DNA of 64,000 bases from Ecdyonurus torrentis (taxonomy: Eukaryota; Arthropoda; Insecta; Ephemeroptera; Heptageniidae). A program made the translations under genes and the position numbers. Location of the stretch: contig OX439129.1 of assembly GCA_949318235.1 (NCBI GenBank), forward strand, positions 6,173,116-6,237,115, read 5' to 3'. The notes under the pieces were generated by a model. That model searched no databases and had not been told where the DNA came from. It saw nothing but the letters and a program-made list of their open reading frames with translations. This document shows positions 32,822-51,030 of the stretch, piece after piece. Each line of letters opens with the position of its first letter. Position 1 is the first letter of the stretch.

Positions 32822-33430
32822 TAAGCTAATAATTTATACGTTTTTTTTTTTTTTTTTTTTTAAATTTATACATATGATATGTCAAATGTAAATCTAAATT
32901 TTGTCATGGTATCTTTACATAAAACTAAGCATATTAAATTAATTAAATATAGTTACATGTAAATAAAACTAATTTAAATAATTTAACTGTAATTATTTTA
33001 TAAAGTCATAAATAATAATTTAAAATTACATTCAGTATAATACAAACTTTAAACTATAAAACGTTGTTGTTTTCTCTAAAAATTTCTTTACAGTTTTCTT
33101 ATAAAGAAATAGAGCATTAAATATTTAGTTAATTTATGTATTGTATTTTGAAATAAACATGTTTTACATGCTATAATATTATATGCCGACACCCTTGCCT
33201 GCTATATTAAAGTACTTGTAAAAATTACTATGCAAAAACCCATTGTAGATGGAGGTGTGTCTTGTCTTTTATGTATGTATTATGTATGCGGTCTTAAGTA
33301 GAGGGGGACATGGTATATACAAAAAATATATTATATATACGTATGTATGTATGTATACCACCTACTGTACTACATCATATAATTTGAGTATGAGAGAGAG
33401 AGATAGAATGACACTTCGTACAAGTAGAGA
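32822..33430. other. AT-rich intergenic DNA
   Basis: T-run at 32841-32861. Nothing else recognised. Confidence 0.5.
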
Positions 33431-33431
33431 G

Positions 33432-33528
<97 letters not shown>

Positions 33529-33776
33529 GAAAGAAAGAGAAGTGATATTTTCTTGGCCTCTTGCCGACAGGAAGTAAAAAATAGTATAGAATAAAGAGAG
33601 AGAGAGAGTAATAAGAGGCTAGTAGGCGTGCAAGAGACAGTATATAGATGGAAAGGGTTAAAAAAACACAAGAGGAGAGAGAGAGACAGGGACATAGAGA
33701 GAGAGAAAGAGAGAGAGGGACAGAGAGAGAGAGAAAGAGAGAGAGGGACAGAGAGAGAGAGAGAGACAGGGACATA

Positions 33777-33853
<77 letters not shown>
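33431..33853. repeat. compound (GA)n region
   Basis: Pure GA tract at 33431-33525, then imperfect GA/GACA blocks at 33595-33780 (a larger unit with gagggacagagagagag repeats) and pure GA again to 33853. Peptides rich in Arg-Glu or Ser-Leu read from it are artefacts. Confidence 0.93.
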
Positions 33854-33858
<5 letters not shown>

Positions 33859-34392
33859 GTTACGCTGACATTTCTTGAGTAGTTAGTTTTTTTGTTGAAG
33901 TGAGAAAAGAAAGAGACGAGAGTAGTTTAAGTTGAATGTTCGTCTCAGATGAGAGCCAGTATAGTAGTAGTGTGTCTGTATAATAAAGTGAATGTCACGT
34001 GTGAAAGTATAATTAATATTTACAGTATTATTGTGTCATCAGTTAATCACATTATGTAGCCTTGACTTTGGAAGCAGCATAATTTACATAATATTATCAA
34101 GGAGCAGTCTTTTTTTTTTAAGTGTCACATAACGTAGACTTATTTATGATTTTTAAATATTAATCCTTTTTATATATAAGCTTGATCTTTTTACTTGAAT
34201 AATGTATATGAATTTATTTTATATGTTATTAAAAAAATATTTGGTGTTTTATATAAGTTTTAAATAAAAATTAATAACATTGCTTAGAGCGTAATAGAAA
34301 TGGCATTTTAATTAAAATGAATGAAATTAAAGTAAACAATTGTCCTGTTTTTGTTATGAAAATGAGAGTATTATTACGTATACCCTCCTCTT

Positions 34393-34431
<39 letters not shown>

Positions 34432-34726
34432 CTTGGCTACAGTATGAAAATCAATGCAAAATGCCGGTCCAAATATTTAATACAATGTCTTATCCTACAT
34501 CACTTTGGCTTTATACTCGCTTTATGAGAACTCAAGTCTTTTTTTTTTTAAGCAGTTTCTTTAAGAAGCAGGAAGCAAATGAAGAAAATAAGAAGGTCCT
34601 TGATATATTTACAATATTGTTTTGTAGGATCTATGTGCAAGTAACTCATCTCATAGCTAAAATAACTTGAAATAAGCCGATCACTTTGTAACTTTATTAT
34701 AGTTTAGAAAATATTTTTGCACACAC
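33854..34726. other. intergenic DNA with a 32-base poly(A) tract
   Basis: 33860-33980 is less AT-rich than the surroundings (gagacgagagtag, cgtctcagatgagag) but shows no frame. A-run at 34395-34427. Confidence 0.5.
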
Positions 34727-35040
34727 ATAGGGTGTATCCACGTGACGTCATACTGAATGTGCTTTGATGCCATACAGCATCAATGAACAATATTGCTCAG
34801 AATAGAACAAACTTCGTTTTTGACTATTTTCTTTGGGAAATCCTTTTCTCTCTATGTATCTCTATGTCTCTCTCTCTCTCTTTCTGTAATTGAGCTTGAG
34901 ATACTAATTCAACGTTCTACTAATGCTCTAAAAATATTGCTTAGTAATTTTAAACTTGCAAAATGAATTATTTTCCTATGCGGCCCATGCTATTGAGTGA
35001 TCCAAAACTAACTTTAACATGAATAATGCATACACCTTAT
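34727..35040 (-). mobile_element. MITE family E, copy 3 (inverted)
   Basis: ATAGGGTGTATCC at the left and atgcatacacctta at the right. Internal aacaatattgctcag and attgagtgatcca are the reverse of copy 1. TGACGTCA at 34743-34750. Confidence 0.82.
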
Positions 35041-35092
35041 CAAATCAATCGAATTAGTAACGGTCATTTTGTATACATTAAATTTGTTTGTG

Positions 35093-35134
<42 letters not shown>

Positions 35135-35402
35135 CTTTGATATTTTAAATGATTGGCTTTGCAATCAAGCAACATTATTATGTAATTAAGTGTTATAATG
35201 ACTTGCTTGTGTCAGTGCAGCAGCTGATGATAATAATGTGGATATTGCCTGGATAATCTCAACATGAAAACAAACCAAAGCCGGCAATGTCAACTTTATT
35301 TTAAGACCGCTTTATTTTTATTTTTTATTTTGATATGACGAAACAGCTGAATTTTTCCATGTGGTTTTGATCTTTTTCAATACCCCTTACTCAGCAGCAG
35401 CA

Positions 35403-35463
<61 letters not shown>

Positions 35464-35612
35464 CGTTTCATGGAGATCGTTAGAACCTTTTTATGTTGTG
35501 ATAGTTTGTCAATTTATTTCTTGGTTTATTCATTCATTGACTCATTAATTTATTCATCGATTGATTGTTTGATTCATTCATTGATTCATTCAAATGGTTC
35601 ATTCAAATGGTT
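35041..35612. other. intergenic DNA with two long poly(T) tracts
   Basis: T-runs at about 35095-35131 and 35406-35460. No gene was recognised. Confidence 0.6.
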
Positions 35613-35805
35613 CATTCATTGATTCATTCATTCATTCATTCATTCATTCATTCATTCATTCATTCATTCATTCATTCATTCATTCATTCATTCATTCATT
35701 CATTCATTCATTCATTCATTCATTCATTCATTCATTCATTCATTCATTCATTCATTCATTCATTCATTCATTCATTCATTCATTCATTCACTCACTCACT
35801 CACTT
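35613..35805. repeat. (TTCA)n tetranucleotide microsatellite
   Basis: About 44 TTCA units, preceded by degenerate ttgattcattcaaatgg steps and followed by a few CTCA units. The His-Ser-Phe-Ile frame it generates is not a gene. Confidence 0.95.
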
Positions 35806-36177
35806 ATTTACATACTAAAATAAATATCAGTTTCATTAATCAAAAACCAGTTCAACGACGCTATATTATATAACTTATATATACAGAGAGCAATTAAAGA
35901 TAAACGTCTAATTTTTTTTCTGCCTCACATGAAATGAAAAGATGATGAATTGGACGATAAATTTAGCTCGCCACTCAATATTCAAACGCTACAAGTATTT
36001 TGATATCACACACCAACTATCTACAATTTATACATAGACTGGGCATTTAGAATGATCTTTTTAGTTCATGTTTAAACTCGAACTAATTTTAGTATTATTT
36101 GACCACTACACAGAAGAAAAAACTAACATGTGTATGCATTTGTTCACCAAGACAGGTCAATATTATAATACCAACTA
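35806..36177. other. intergenic DNA
   Basis: Nothing recognised. Confidence 0.5.
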
Positions 36178-36625
36178 CCGGCGTATGCTTGGTGTACTAC
36201 CTGGCTAGCTACTCACCTGTAGTTATCATTTTTATAAAATTCACCTTTGTACTACCTAAATAGCTATTTTTATATATTCACCTTCGCACTATCTTGATTG
36301 TTACTTGACCTGTAGTTATCATTTTTGTATAAGATTTACCTTCTTTCTACCTGTATTTCACCTGTAATTATCATTTTTATAAAATTAACCTCTGTACTAC
36401 CTGGATAGGTCCCCTGTAGTTATCATTTTTATAAAATTCCCCTTTGTACTACCTGGATAGCTATTTCACCCATAGTTATCATTTGTAGTTATCATGAGAT
36501 TTACCTTCTTTCTACCTGGATATTTACTTCACCTGTAGTTATCATTTTTATAAAATTAACCTTTGTACTACCTGGATAGGTCCCCTGAGTTATCATTTTT
36601 TATAAAATTCCACCTGTGACTCGTC
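36178..36625. repeat. degenerate minisatellite, unit about 60 bp, 6-7 copies
   Basis: The phrases gtactacctggatag, cacctgtagttatcattttt and ataaaattcacctttg recur in the same order with indels. Copies differ much more from each other than in the array at the left edge, so it is older. Confidence 0.8.
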
Positions 36626-37455
36626 TTGATTACAATTTCTTTATCACTTACTACACACACGTATTTTTTAGTAAATTTACTGGCTGAAACATTTTCTGCA
36701 CTACTTATTAAAGTTACTGTTCAAGTTTGGAAAATTTAATGTAAAAGGATTTTTTTTCATATTCTCTTAAAAATAATTAAAAAATCGTTGAAGGAGCCTC
36801 ACTGTAAGAAAAATGTAAAAATTCGCCCATTGTGGAGATGAAAACGGTTTTGAAATACGAGGTGCCCCAGCTTCCTTGGATGCAAAAATCTTTGAAATAA
36901 AATATAATTTTTATTGATTTATTTTCAAAGTTGAGTTAAAAAATGTTAACATAATGATATTATTTTCGAAGAAAGATAAAGTTGAAAATACGTTCTGATA
37001 TAAAAAATTGTGTACATTACATTATTATGGAAGCAGTAAAATTATGTTGATAGGAATAAGATGTCAAAGAAGAAGAAAAGTTGACTTTGTGTTTGTCTAC
37101 CGGATAGCAGTGGATTGAGAGAGAGAGAGAGAAGGTCCTTCCCAATTATGTAGCTTTGTGAATTAGCAAGGCAGGCAGGCGCAAGGCAAGCCAAACTACA
37201 ACGTGGCCAAAGTGATGAATAATATCTTGCTATAGAAGCTTCTGTGAAGCAAAGTAACTTTCCGAGCTTAATTTACAGCTTGCCTTTTTGTTTTGTTTTA
37301 ACATTCACCACTCCACATCATAGCTCTCAATTTTTATACAGCAAAATTGAGTTATCTGACTGGAAAAACCTTTCTTCTACATTTCTCGCACCAAAGATTA
37401 TTATTATGCTACTATGGTATATTTTGTCATAATGATACAGTAAACTATTTTTTTA
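36626..37455. other. intergenic DNA
   Basis: A short (GA)n at 37118-37132 and ggcaggcaggcgcaaggcaag near 37170. No gene was recognised. Confidence 0.5.
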
Positions 37456-37747
37456 TATAGGATGTATCCGCATGTCGTCATACTGACTGCGCTTCAACGT
37501 CATACTGGATCAATGAACAACATTGCTCAGAGTAAGACAAACTTCGTTTTTTGGCTATTTTCTTTAGGAAATCGTTGTTTATTATTTTTATTTTTTCTCA
37601 CATACTTGAGATACTAACATTAACAGCATCCATGCTCTATAAAATATTGCTTTTTAAACTTGCAAAATGAGTTATTTTCCTATGCAGCCCATGTTATTGA
37701 GTGATCCAACATGGCGTCAACTTTAACATAAATACATAAACCCTATA
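37456..37747 (-). mobile_element. MITE family E, copy 4 (inverted)
   Basis: TATAGGATGTATCC at the left, aaaccctata at the right. Internal aacaacattgctcag and attgagtgatccaac. The CRE-like site is mutated (tgtcgtca). Confidence 0.8.
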
Positions 37748-38009
37748 TAGACACTGATAGGGAACGTCAAGAAAATAAGGAATCAAAAAAATTCTCTTAC
37801 TTTTTTATAGTCCTTTTTTGATGAAATAATTTAAAAATGTTGCACTCTAAACGAAAAATATATATTTTCTATAATAAAACCTTTTATTATTATTTCTGCA
37901 GTTCTCTTTTATTTGAAATTATACTTCGTTTTACATTTCTCTATATACGTAAAGTATTTTCTCCTAACATAATTATCATATCTACTCGCACTTGATTTTC
38001 GTGAATAAG

Positions 38010-38071
<62 letters not shown>

Positions 38072-38146
38072 GGGTAGTAGGTTAGGTTGGTATTGGATGT
38101 GCTCGCTCGCTCCTCGCTCTCTCGCTCGCTAACATTCGCTCCCTCG
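37748..38146. other. intergenic DNA upstream of a possible promoter, with (GA)n
   Basis: A GA tract at 38011-38070 is followed by a G+C-rich run of CTCG/CTCGCT repeats at 38098-38135, which borders the possible start site. Confidence 0.6.
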
Positions 38147-38361
38147 TCAGTCGCATACGTTGTTCCAAAGCAGACAGTACGCGCGCACAGTTCCCTCTCT
38201 CACTCGTTCTATACTCCTATATAACTCGTGTTTTCTTACTTTCCCATGTGGGCCTAGTCGACTGACTCAGTATTGTGTGATCGTGTTGTGTGTGTGTTAC
38301 TTCAAGAACAAAAAAAAAAAAAAAAAATCTTCTTACTTAAAGTGTTATTTTCATTTAAATT
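38147..38361 (+). promoter_or_regulatory. possible core promoter and first non-coding exon of a host gene
   Basis: TCAGTC (38147-38152) is a perfect arthropod initiator with the A at 38149. At +28 to +32 stands AGTAC, four of five matches to the downstream promoter element. The area is unusually rich in CG dinucleotides. A consensus donor GTAAGT begins at 38362, so an exon of about 213 bases without a good ATG frame would result. The GA tract upstream could bind a GAGA-type factor. No downstream exon was found. Confidence 0.4.
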
Positions 38362-39600
38362 GTAAGTACTTTTATATACACATAAATATATTTTGGTTCG
38401 TATAACGCGGGTTGTTTTGTTCATTATTGTTGTAATGTGTGTTACTGAAGTGCGGTTAAAAAAAAAAAAAAAAAAGACAATCTTGCTTTTAAGATTAATT
38501 GCTTGGCTCTTTTTATTGCGAGGATTTGTACACTGAAAAAATTGTTATCATAATTTAAAGGTGCAAAATGACAAAAAAAAAAAAAAAAAAAAAATAACGA
38601 TATGATAATACTTAAGTTAGTAGCGCTATTTTTAATAAAAATACTTAAAGAATGTCCAATTCAACTGCCCCTTACGTTATTGAAAAGTGTTATAATTAAA
38701 ATTAAAATGCTGTGGAAATTTATATATTATGTTAGGGCCAAAATTAAATATGTAAACCAGGGTGGTGCGAGATTAACTTTATCGGCTATTTTATAGACTT
38801 AAAATTACCAATATTTAAGATATTATTATACTGTTCGAAAAGTTGTCAATCAAAAAAGAAGTAGAATGTAAAAGCTAGATTTCTATTATCTCGTTTTTTT
38901 TTTTTTTTTTTTTTTTTTTCCACCCACTAAAATCTTGATATGATTAGCATAAAATAAATATGGATTATTAGTGAAATTATTTCCAAAAATAAATTTATCT
39001 CTATCTATCTTTTTACTTGATTTTTCCGTTTAATTATTGTACAGTGTATAATGATCTAAAACACTTATTTGGTATGATAAAGTGATTATAAAAAATAATA
39101 ATAAGTAAGTGAGCAATGAGCACAAGAGTATTTATAAAAAAGATTTTTATTTTGTTAATTTTTAATCTTTTTACTTCCTTGTTAATTATTAAAAGTAAAT
39201 TAATTTTAATCAGATTGGATAAACAAAAGGATTAAATTTTAATTTAATGGATTACGTATTTTTAATTGCATTTTTAAATAATCGCGTGCGCACCTTTTTT
39301 TTTTAGAGTATTTTCCTGTTAGTATTTTACGTTTAAATGTTTTTACATTTTATTTTCTAATTAAATATTTAAATTAAAATTTAAATATATTTTAATAAAC
39401 AAAAAATATAAACATTATATATTATAAAAGAATATATTTTTTTAAAAATCGGAATATTTAAAATTACATTTAAAATGGTTAATTATGTATCTATATACCA
39501 TTATGGTTGGTAATTATTTTTTTCTTTTTTTTCATTATTTTCAAAGTGAATAATTTATTTTTTACTGTTATGCTCTTGTTCAATTTGGATATATATATAC

Positions 39601-39680
<80 letters not shown>

Positions 39681-40170
39681 CATGTATTACCAAATAATTG
39701 ATAAATAACATTGATTAAAAATTAATCCTATAACATCAACATAAAATGAATTATTTGGCGTAAAGTAGTCTAATGCTAATTACTCGACTGTAGCTCGCTG
39801 TACTAAGCAGCAAAGTTTATTGCTGAAGATCTTTAAGTTCAAGTTCGTATACTGTGTACCACTCTTGACTCTACTATATAAGATTGAAAAATTTATCGTT
39901 TAAATATTCGCGCCAATTTTTCAATGTTTTTTACATGAGAAAGTACGAGAGTTGTTCTAAAAGTAAGAATTTCAAACTTTGTTGAGTATATATACATATG
40001 ATTGTGATAATTACTTATTTTATCATTCTAAAACTTACAATACATAATCAATGGTATTCTTATGAGAAAGAAGGTAAAAACTGAATTTAAATGTTGAAAT
40101 ATTTTATCTCATCGTGTGTACAGTACTGTACTGTGTATCGTAAGTGACTTTGTTTTAAGTAAGTAAAAGT

Positions 40171-40219
<49 letters not shown>

Positions 40220-41204
40220 GATATGTATGCAGATACCCCCGAACCTACGTTTTATTATATAAAAAAAAAAAACGTATAATTATTCCATTATGATAAATAA
40301 ATAGACACCTCTCCCTATTAAAAATATACATAATAATAATTCAGTTGCTATATTTGACATGTACTATGATAAGAATATTTTAAACATTTTTAAAAAAATA
40401 TTTTTTAAGTACTTTTATAAATGACATGCTTAATAAGAATTTTTAAAAATATTTAAAATCCTTTTTTTTTTTTTTTTTTTTTAAGTATTATGAAGCATGC
40501 TTTGACGTATGTGTATATATTTTTGAATATTTGAAAATATAAGCTTATTAAACAGTTTGATATAAAAAAAAAAGAGCACATTCCTTTTGTGATATTTATG
40601 AAGTTGAAAATATTGTAGAAATATCTCCTCGGTAGTTTGAGATAAATTAGACTGGAAGATCGAGTCATATTGGGACATTTCTGTAGGGATTTAAATAAAT
40701 GAAAAGCTACATTTCAATCTTCTCTCTCTCTCTCTCTCTCTTGCTCACCAATATTTTCTCGCCAACATCGATTGAATTTCATAAAATATAAGATATTGCT
40801 AGCGAACATTTTTATAATTTCGTACACGATTTTTATTTTAGAATAGGAAGCTTTTTTTTTCTATATCAAATGTTTCTATATTATATAATATAGTAAAATA
40901 TACAATATGTGAAATGGAATTTATTTGTTGTACAAAATGACGCAAAAAAAAAAAAAAAAAAAATTAGTTGTACATTGTCACTTACACTGAAAAAAAATCC
41001 TAACAAGGCTGTTCCGATAGTAAATGGAACAATTCGCTAACTATATAGAAATATAAACCTATATAAGAAATATGTTTGATTTAGTGTCGGTACAGTACCT
41101 ACATTTCTGTGAATTGTTACTCACTTATGATTGTAGAATGAATTCGTATAGAAATTGCAATAGGAAACTTACAAACAATTAAGTGATAAAATAAACAAAG
41201 TCAC
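38362..41204. other. AT-rich DNA with several simple repeats
   Basis: A-runs near 38460-38475 and 38573-38594, T-run 38896-38919, (TA)n 39609-39673, (GA)n 40172-40217, T-run 40461-40482, (CT)n 40721-40740, A-run 40946-40963. If the promoter above is real, part of this is intron. No coding exon was recognised. Confidence 0.55.
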
Positions 41205-41665
41205 AGCTCAACAATACTAACAAAGTACTAGCAGACGACTACCTTTGATTTAACATGCTTTCTTATGGGGCAATGAACTAGCGTGTAACTTAAGTTAGCA
41301 ACTCTTTCTTAAAACTGACATTTTTATTGTAACTTACTGAGTCTCACGCAAAGCTGTTATTTTCCTAAATTTCTAGCACATTGTTTCTAAAAATATGTTT
41401 ATATTCATTTCTTTCATCCTACAATCACAATATACAAAAGCAAAAAAAAAAACATTCTGATTGATATTTTTATCCGATTGACTTGAAAGAAAACAATATA
41501 TAATTTATAATATTTAACTTATGATCTCAGTAAACTCAGTAACTATTCACTTATTCAGTAACTATTCGAATTATAGCTGCTTCATTCCCCCATAAGAAAG
41601 CACGTTGATTAAAGACAGGTATACATAAAGTCTATAGCATTTTGTTAGTCTTGTTCAAACTCTGA
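41205..41665. mobile_element. foldback element, about 460 bp
   Basis: tgctttcttatggggcaatg (41256-41275) pairs with cattcccccataagaaagca (about 41583-41602). The arms extend outward through actaacaaagtacta / tagcattttgttagt. The AT-rich middle has no frame. Confidence 0.65.
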
Positions 41666-42083
41666 GTTAATATTCTCTACAATCCTCACTTTTGCAAGTC
41701 ATCTATTAACTTTATGCTATATTTACATGGATGGTATTTCCAAATGACACTATGGAGTAAAAGTTTATACCACAATATCTCTGTATCTAAGACCTTATTA
41801 TACTGTACTGTACGGTCTTAGAAGAATTTCAAAATTGATTCTTCTTTTCATAGCTAAAATAACAATTTACCAATATTAAAGTTAAAACTCTAAGTTCTAC
41901 AATTATAATTTTTGGTTTGATATTTTGTATAATATTTAATAATGATAATAACAATTAATTGATTATTTAGAGTCATTATTTTTATATCAAATTGTTAAGA
42001 TGATTACAATCGATAGTTTAGAAATTATAAGTTGAAAGCTATGAGGAAGCTATGAAGCGGCGCTGTTTATTTCATTCATATTA
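41666..42083. other. AT-rich intergenic DNA
   Basis: Nothing recognised. Confidence 0.5.
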
Positions 42084-47126
<5,043 letters not shown>

Positions 47127-47330
47127 CATAATTTATGCTGCTTTTATATCAAGCATAAATAATACTATAAATTAGAACCACTAAACAAATATTTATGCTG
47201 TTTTATAATATTTATGCTATATAACATAGCTATTGTATAGTATAGCATAATTTATGTTATACTGAAGAAATTGTGCTGGAAATGACTTAGCATATTTTTC
47301 ACATTATATATTTTCGTACGTGCTAAATGA
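47127..47330. mobile_element. AT-rich MITE family F, copy 3
   Basis: cataatttatgctgc at the left, and internal tagcataatttatgttat and tgctatataacatagctatt palindromic pieces as in the other copies. Confidence 0.65.
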
Positions 47331-48338
47331 TAGGATATATTATAGGTTTCTGATTGGCCATTCCCATATTTCTACTGCTTTGCTAACCTTTGATTAGCAT
47401 GGTTCATGATACGAGACAGAGACGTAAAACTGTTGTCGTGTATGATACTTGCTCATGTCAATAACCTATATATATACTATTTTCTCTAATTAATCTCATT
47501 TACTTTTTCCCTTGGAAACAAGTAGAGCGTAATTAGTATTAATAAAGCATGCAATTAAAACAATGTGTGCACCTCGTGCACTCTGAGGAAGTGCACTAAC
47601 TAGTTAAGACACTAATTTATATTTATTTTACGAAAGATTAAAATAAATGATTGTTGATTCCCTCCTGAAATCAGGTTGAAATCGATTACTCGTGATATTT
47701 TCTTTTCAAAGAAACTATTTTGATTTTGAGAAAAGTGTTACAAACGTCGTTACAACAAAAACTGGGCTGCACATACTTAGGAGATGATACTAAAACTTTT
47801 GGGGTGAAAATATTGAAAACTTTTTTTTTCCTCGAGATAAAAAAAAAAGAAGTTATTTATGTGGCCTATATATAAAATTTTTCTTTTATTCTCTTTCAGT
47901 TTTTGTGAACAGAAATAGTTAATGTATTTTGAGGTAAAAGAAAGACATATTTTTATGTTAATTTATTTTTAATCATATGTCATTCAAACTGTATATTAAA
48001 GTGTTTGGACTTATTATAATTATTTTAAACTGCTTGCAATGTGATTGTAACTTTTTTTTTTTTATCAAATAAAGTTCTTTAATGAGAACACCTTTGAATT
48101 ACACGGTAAAAAAAAGAAAGCATAGAAATGCTAACTTATCTCAATTGCATAGAAATTTCAAATTTATTTAAAAAAAAAATGTAGCAAGAAATATTATTTC
48201 GGCCTTAACCAAAACTATATAACTCGATCTTTTTGTCCTTTTTGTTATTTCTGAATCAAAATTTAGCTAAACTCTCTGTCAACTACTTAATGCAGAACTC
48301 TAAATATTTATAACACTGGTTAAGAAACTATTTTATAT

Positions 48339-48417
<79 letters not shown>

Positions 48418-49000
48418 AGAGAGAAATAATGACATAAAGGATTGCTGCTAACAAAGCTGAAAAATTAAAGTAGATATTTTTTTCTCTCAGTGTAATCAAG
48501 CAATGGTTTAATGAATAGACTTTGAAGTTGGTGTTTCATTGATGAAATAACGTTTGATGTTACAAACAAGTAGTATGGCAAAAGAAACAATTTACCGATT
48601 ATATATCAAGCTTAACTCTATAGTTGCAACATATTTCAATGAATTAATCGTTACTATTCAAGTATAGTATATATATATTCCATTTTATATTGTATAAAGA
48701 AAAATATTATTATAAAAAATATATAACTTTTTTGTTATTAAAAGAAGACATTTTTAATAAAAAGCTTCTTTTTTTTTGTTATAAAAACTATTAGCTTCAT
48801 TTATTTTTCTTTTCAGAATATAGTGAGTCACAAATTTTATTTTTCAAAGTGTATGTTTTTTTTCTTTCTGAAAGTTTATGTCAAAAAGCTACATGCTTGG
48901 ATGACTTTATTGCAAGTCGGCTGTATTTTCAGTGCTACTTTAAACTACACGGAAACAAAAATTTTGGAACAAAATTATCCTAAACTGACTTTTTTTTTTA
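47331..49000. other. AT-rich DNA with a (GA)n tract
   Basis: (GA)n at 48341-48423 with one interruption. No gene was recognised. Confidence 0.55.
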
Positions 49001-49316
49001 TTAAAGGCGTAGAAGACCTTGAACAAAAAAGTTGCATAATATACTAACAAACCTGAAAATCAACGTTGATTTGGCCGGAGTCATTGATTTCTAATTTATT
49101 TTCCATTCACAAAGTGCCGCTGCCGGTCACTGACGTCACAGCTCGCCTGGTCCACGCGCAAGTAAATCGGGCGAGCTGTGACGTCAGTGACCGGCAGTGG
49201 CATTTTGAGAATGGAAAATAAATTAGAAATCAATGACTCCGGCCAAATTAATGTTGATTTTCAGGTTTGTTAGGATATTACGCAACTTTTTTGTTCAAGG
49301 TGTTCTACGCCTTTAA
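49001..49316. mobile_element. MITE family A, complete palindromic copy
   Basis: 316 bp from TTAA (49001-49004) to TTAA (49313-49316). The ends TTAAAGGCGTAGAA and TTCTACGCCTTTAA start two arms of about 140 bp that pair almost throughout. The arms carry aatcaacgttgatttggcc, the CRE sites TGACGTCA (49131-49138 and 49179-49186) and gtcactgacgtcacagctcg. The G+C-rich centre has ccacgcgcaagtaaatc. Confidence 0.9.
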
Positions 49317-49427
49317 GAAAATTTTACTTATAGTAATTTGATTAAATTTGTTGGATGGTTCAAATTTAATTGAATACTTATCGTGGATAAGAGGTGCTTT
49401 GTGTTGTTTTTGTCAACTAGATATAAT

Positions 49428-49526
49428 AGATTACATAATTTATGCTGCTGTTATGTAGTATACAGCATAAATTGTGCTATTTCAAAGTAACATAATATTG
49501 TAAAAAAAAAAAAAAAAAAAAAAAAA
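49428..49526. mobile_element. AT-rich MITE family F, fragment (copy 4), followed by poly(A)
   Basis: acataatttatgctgctgtt and tacagcataaattgtgctat match the family. The rest is cut off at an A-run (49502-49527). Confidence 0.55.
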
Positions 49527-50385
49527 ACGCTTTGCAGCGAAATTATTACTCAATATTGCATAAATTTTGTTATGATGAATGAAAGAATATATTTAATATA
49601 TTTTTGGAATCAGGGTACAGCATCATAATTTGTCATGCATATTATTTATTTTGCAGCCGCGCATGACAAATTATTTTAAACACAATTTTTAAGAGAATTA
49701 CTTTAAATAATAATAATAAAACTTGATTGTATAAAAAGAAGAATGCCTAGATTTTTATTTAATTCGTTATGAAATATTATATGGACTAACAATAGACAAA
49801 ATTTACTTTTTTGATTTTTTTTAACGAATAAGGCCTCTTGCACGCCACATTCAGTCCCGGGCATACATTTGATAAAGATCAACAATTTTTACTAGTTATT
49901 TACTATTAATAATATTTACTATTTTTTAGTTGGTACAGCCATTGTGGCATAAAATTTTACTCTATATGAAGTCTCTTAAGAAGCAGTGGTTTACTTTATT
50001 TTTATTAATAAAAAATACATACATACATACATACATAAGTGAAGTGCCACCAAGACAATGAAGTCTTATCGGTGGGTGCTTAATCAACCTAATATGTAAA
50101 AATGTTAGGAAGCATACAAAATTTACAATAATAATTAAACAAAATCAGCACATTTCACTTTTTTTTTTTTCAAACCACAACAAGAATATAAAAGTAATGT
50201 TACTATATATTTAGAACAAACCAAAAAATTATAAATTAATTAAAGAAGTACTGCCATAAGATGATAAAGTAAAATTTTGATATCTCAATGTCTGTACACA
50301 GTAGATTACGTATTGATATCTCAGTGTCTGTACACAAAGGATTACGTACATCGAACTGTACTTCTGAAATATTGCAGTTATCCTA
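49527..50385. other. AT-rich intergenic DNA
   Basis: A short (CATA)n at 50017-50036. Direct repeats with tgatatctcaatgtctgtac near 50278 and 50316. No gene was recognised. Confidence 0.55.
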
Positions 50386-50513
50386 TGTAAGGGCTGTAAG
50401 CTGCAACCTCTAGTTAAACCTTAGTTATCTTTTTTTAATTGTTGCAACAATCAAAATAACAACTTAACTACGGTTTAACTAGTTAGTTAGTGTCGCAGCT
50501 TACGGGGGTAAGT
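50386..50513. mobile_element. foldback element, 128 bp
   Basis: gtaagctgcaac and tagttaaacc on the left pair with ggtttaacta and gcagcttac on the right. Confidence 0.65.
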
Positions 50514-50711
50514 TCATTATATATAGTATAAGGACATAGTAGGGTTTTTTTCCCGTGTATTTTTGTGGTAACAAAATTGCTTGCAGAAGTCCGTATGTTT
50601 GCCTTAACACTTGACACTCGACTTTACTATTGGTGTACTTCATATGTACAAGACAGCGCAAAACTTAATATGTGGACCAGATTTCAGGAATATCACTTTG
50701 TAATCTCTCAT

Positions 50712-51030
50712 CTATAGGATAGTACACTGTTTAGTAATCTCACTTTACTATCTTTTTTCTTTTTTTTTTTTTTTTTTTGCTTGCCATATTGTGTTATCGT
50801 GCTATATACACCAATCCCAGCCCCAGTCAAGACATTGTCTTATCGACAGGTAAGGACTTTCCAATTAATGGAAAAGCACACACGGGCCGGCCACTGCCTA
50901 AGTACACAGCCCGGCATTCGCCATGACAGCCTAGAGAAACCTTGGAAACATCTAGGCAGGCTAGTTGGTGCAATCACATCAATCATGCACCTCCCGAATA
51001 CTGTGTATACTATCTAGGATAGTATACTGT
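50712..51030 (-). mobile_element. SINE-like retroposon with poly(A) tail
   Basis: On the minus strand about 230 bases of unusually G+C-rich sequence (including gggctgtgtacttaggcagt) end in a poly(A) tail (T-run at 50760-50779 on the plus strand). Near-identical direct repeats flank it (ctataggatagtacactgt at 50712-50730 and tctaggatagtatactgt at 51013-51030), the pattern of LINE-driven retroposition. No tRNA, 7SL or 5S head was recognised. A second copy of the 5' half is at 18716-18800. Confidence 0.65.

Noticed and set aside
33249..33878. Arg-Glu or Ser-Leu frames in GA/CT tracts (also 25552-25909, 42052-42399, 56028-56304, 44034-44451)
   Set aside because: They arise on both strands of dinucleotide repeats and have no independent support.
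35565..35873. His-Ser-Phe-Ile repeat frame
   Set aside because: Generated by the (TTCA)n microsatellite.
48823..49047. 74-codon frame
   Set aside because: It runs into MITE A, with no acceptor or poly(A) support.
50781..51017. 78-codon plus frame
   Set aside because: It lies inside the SINE-like retroposon, opposite to its orientation.
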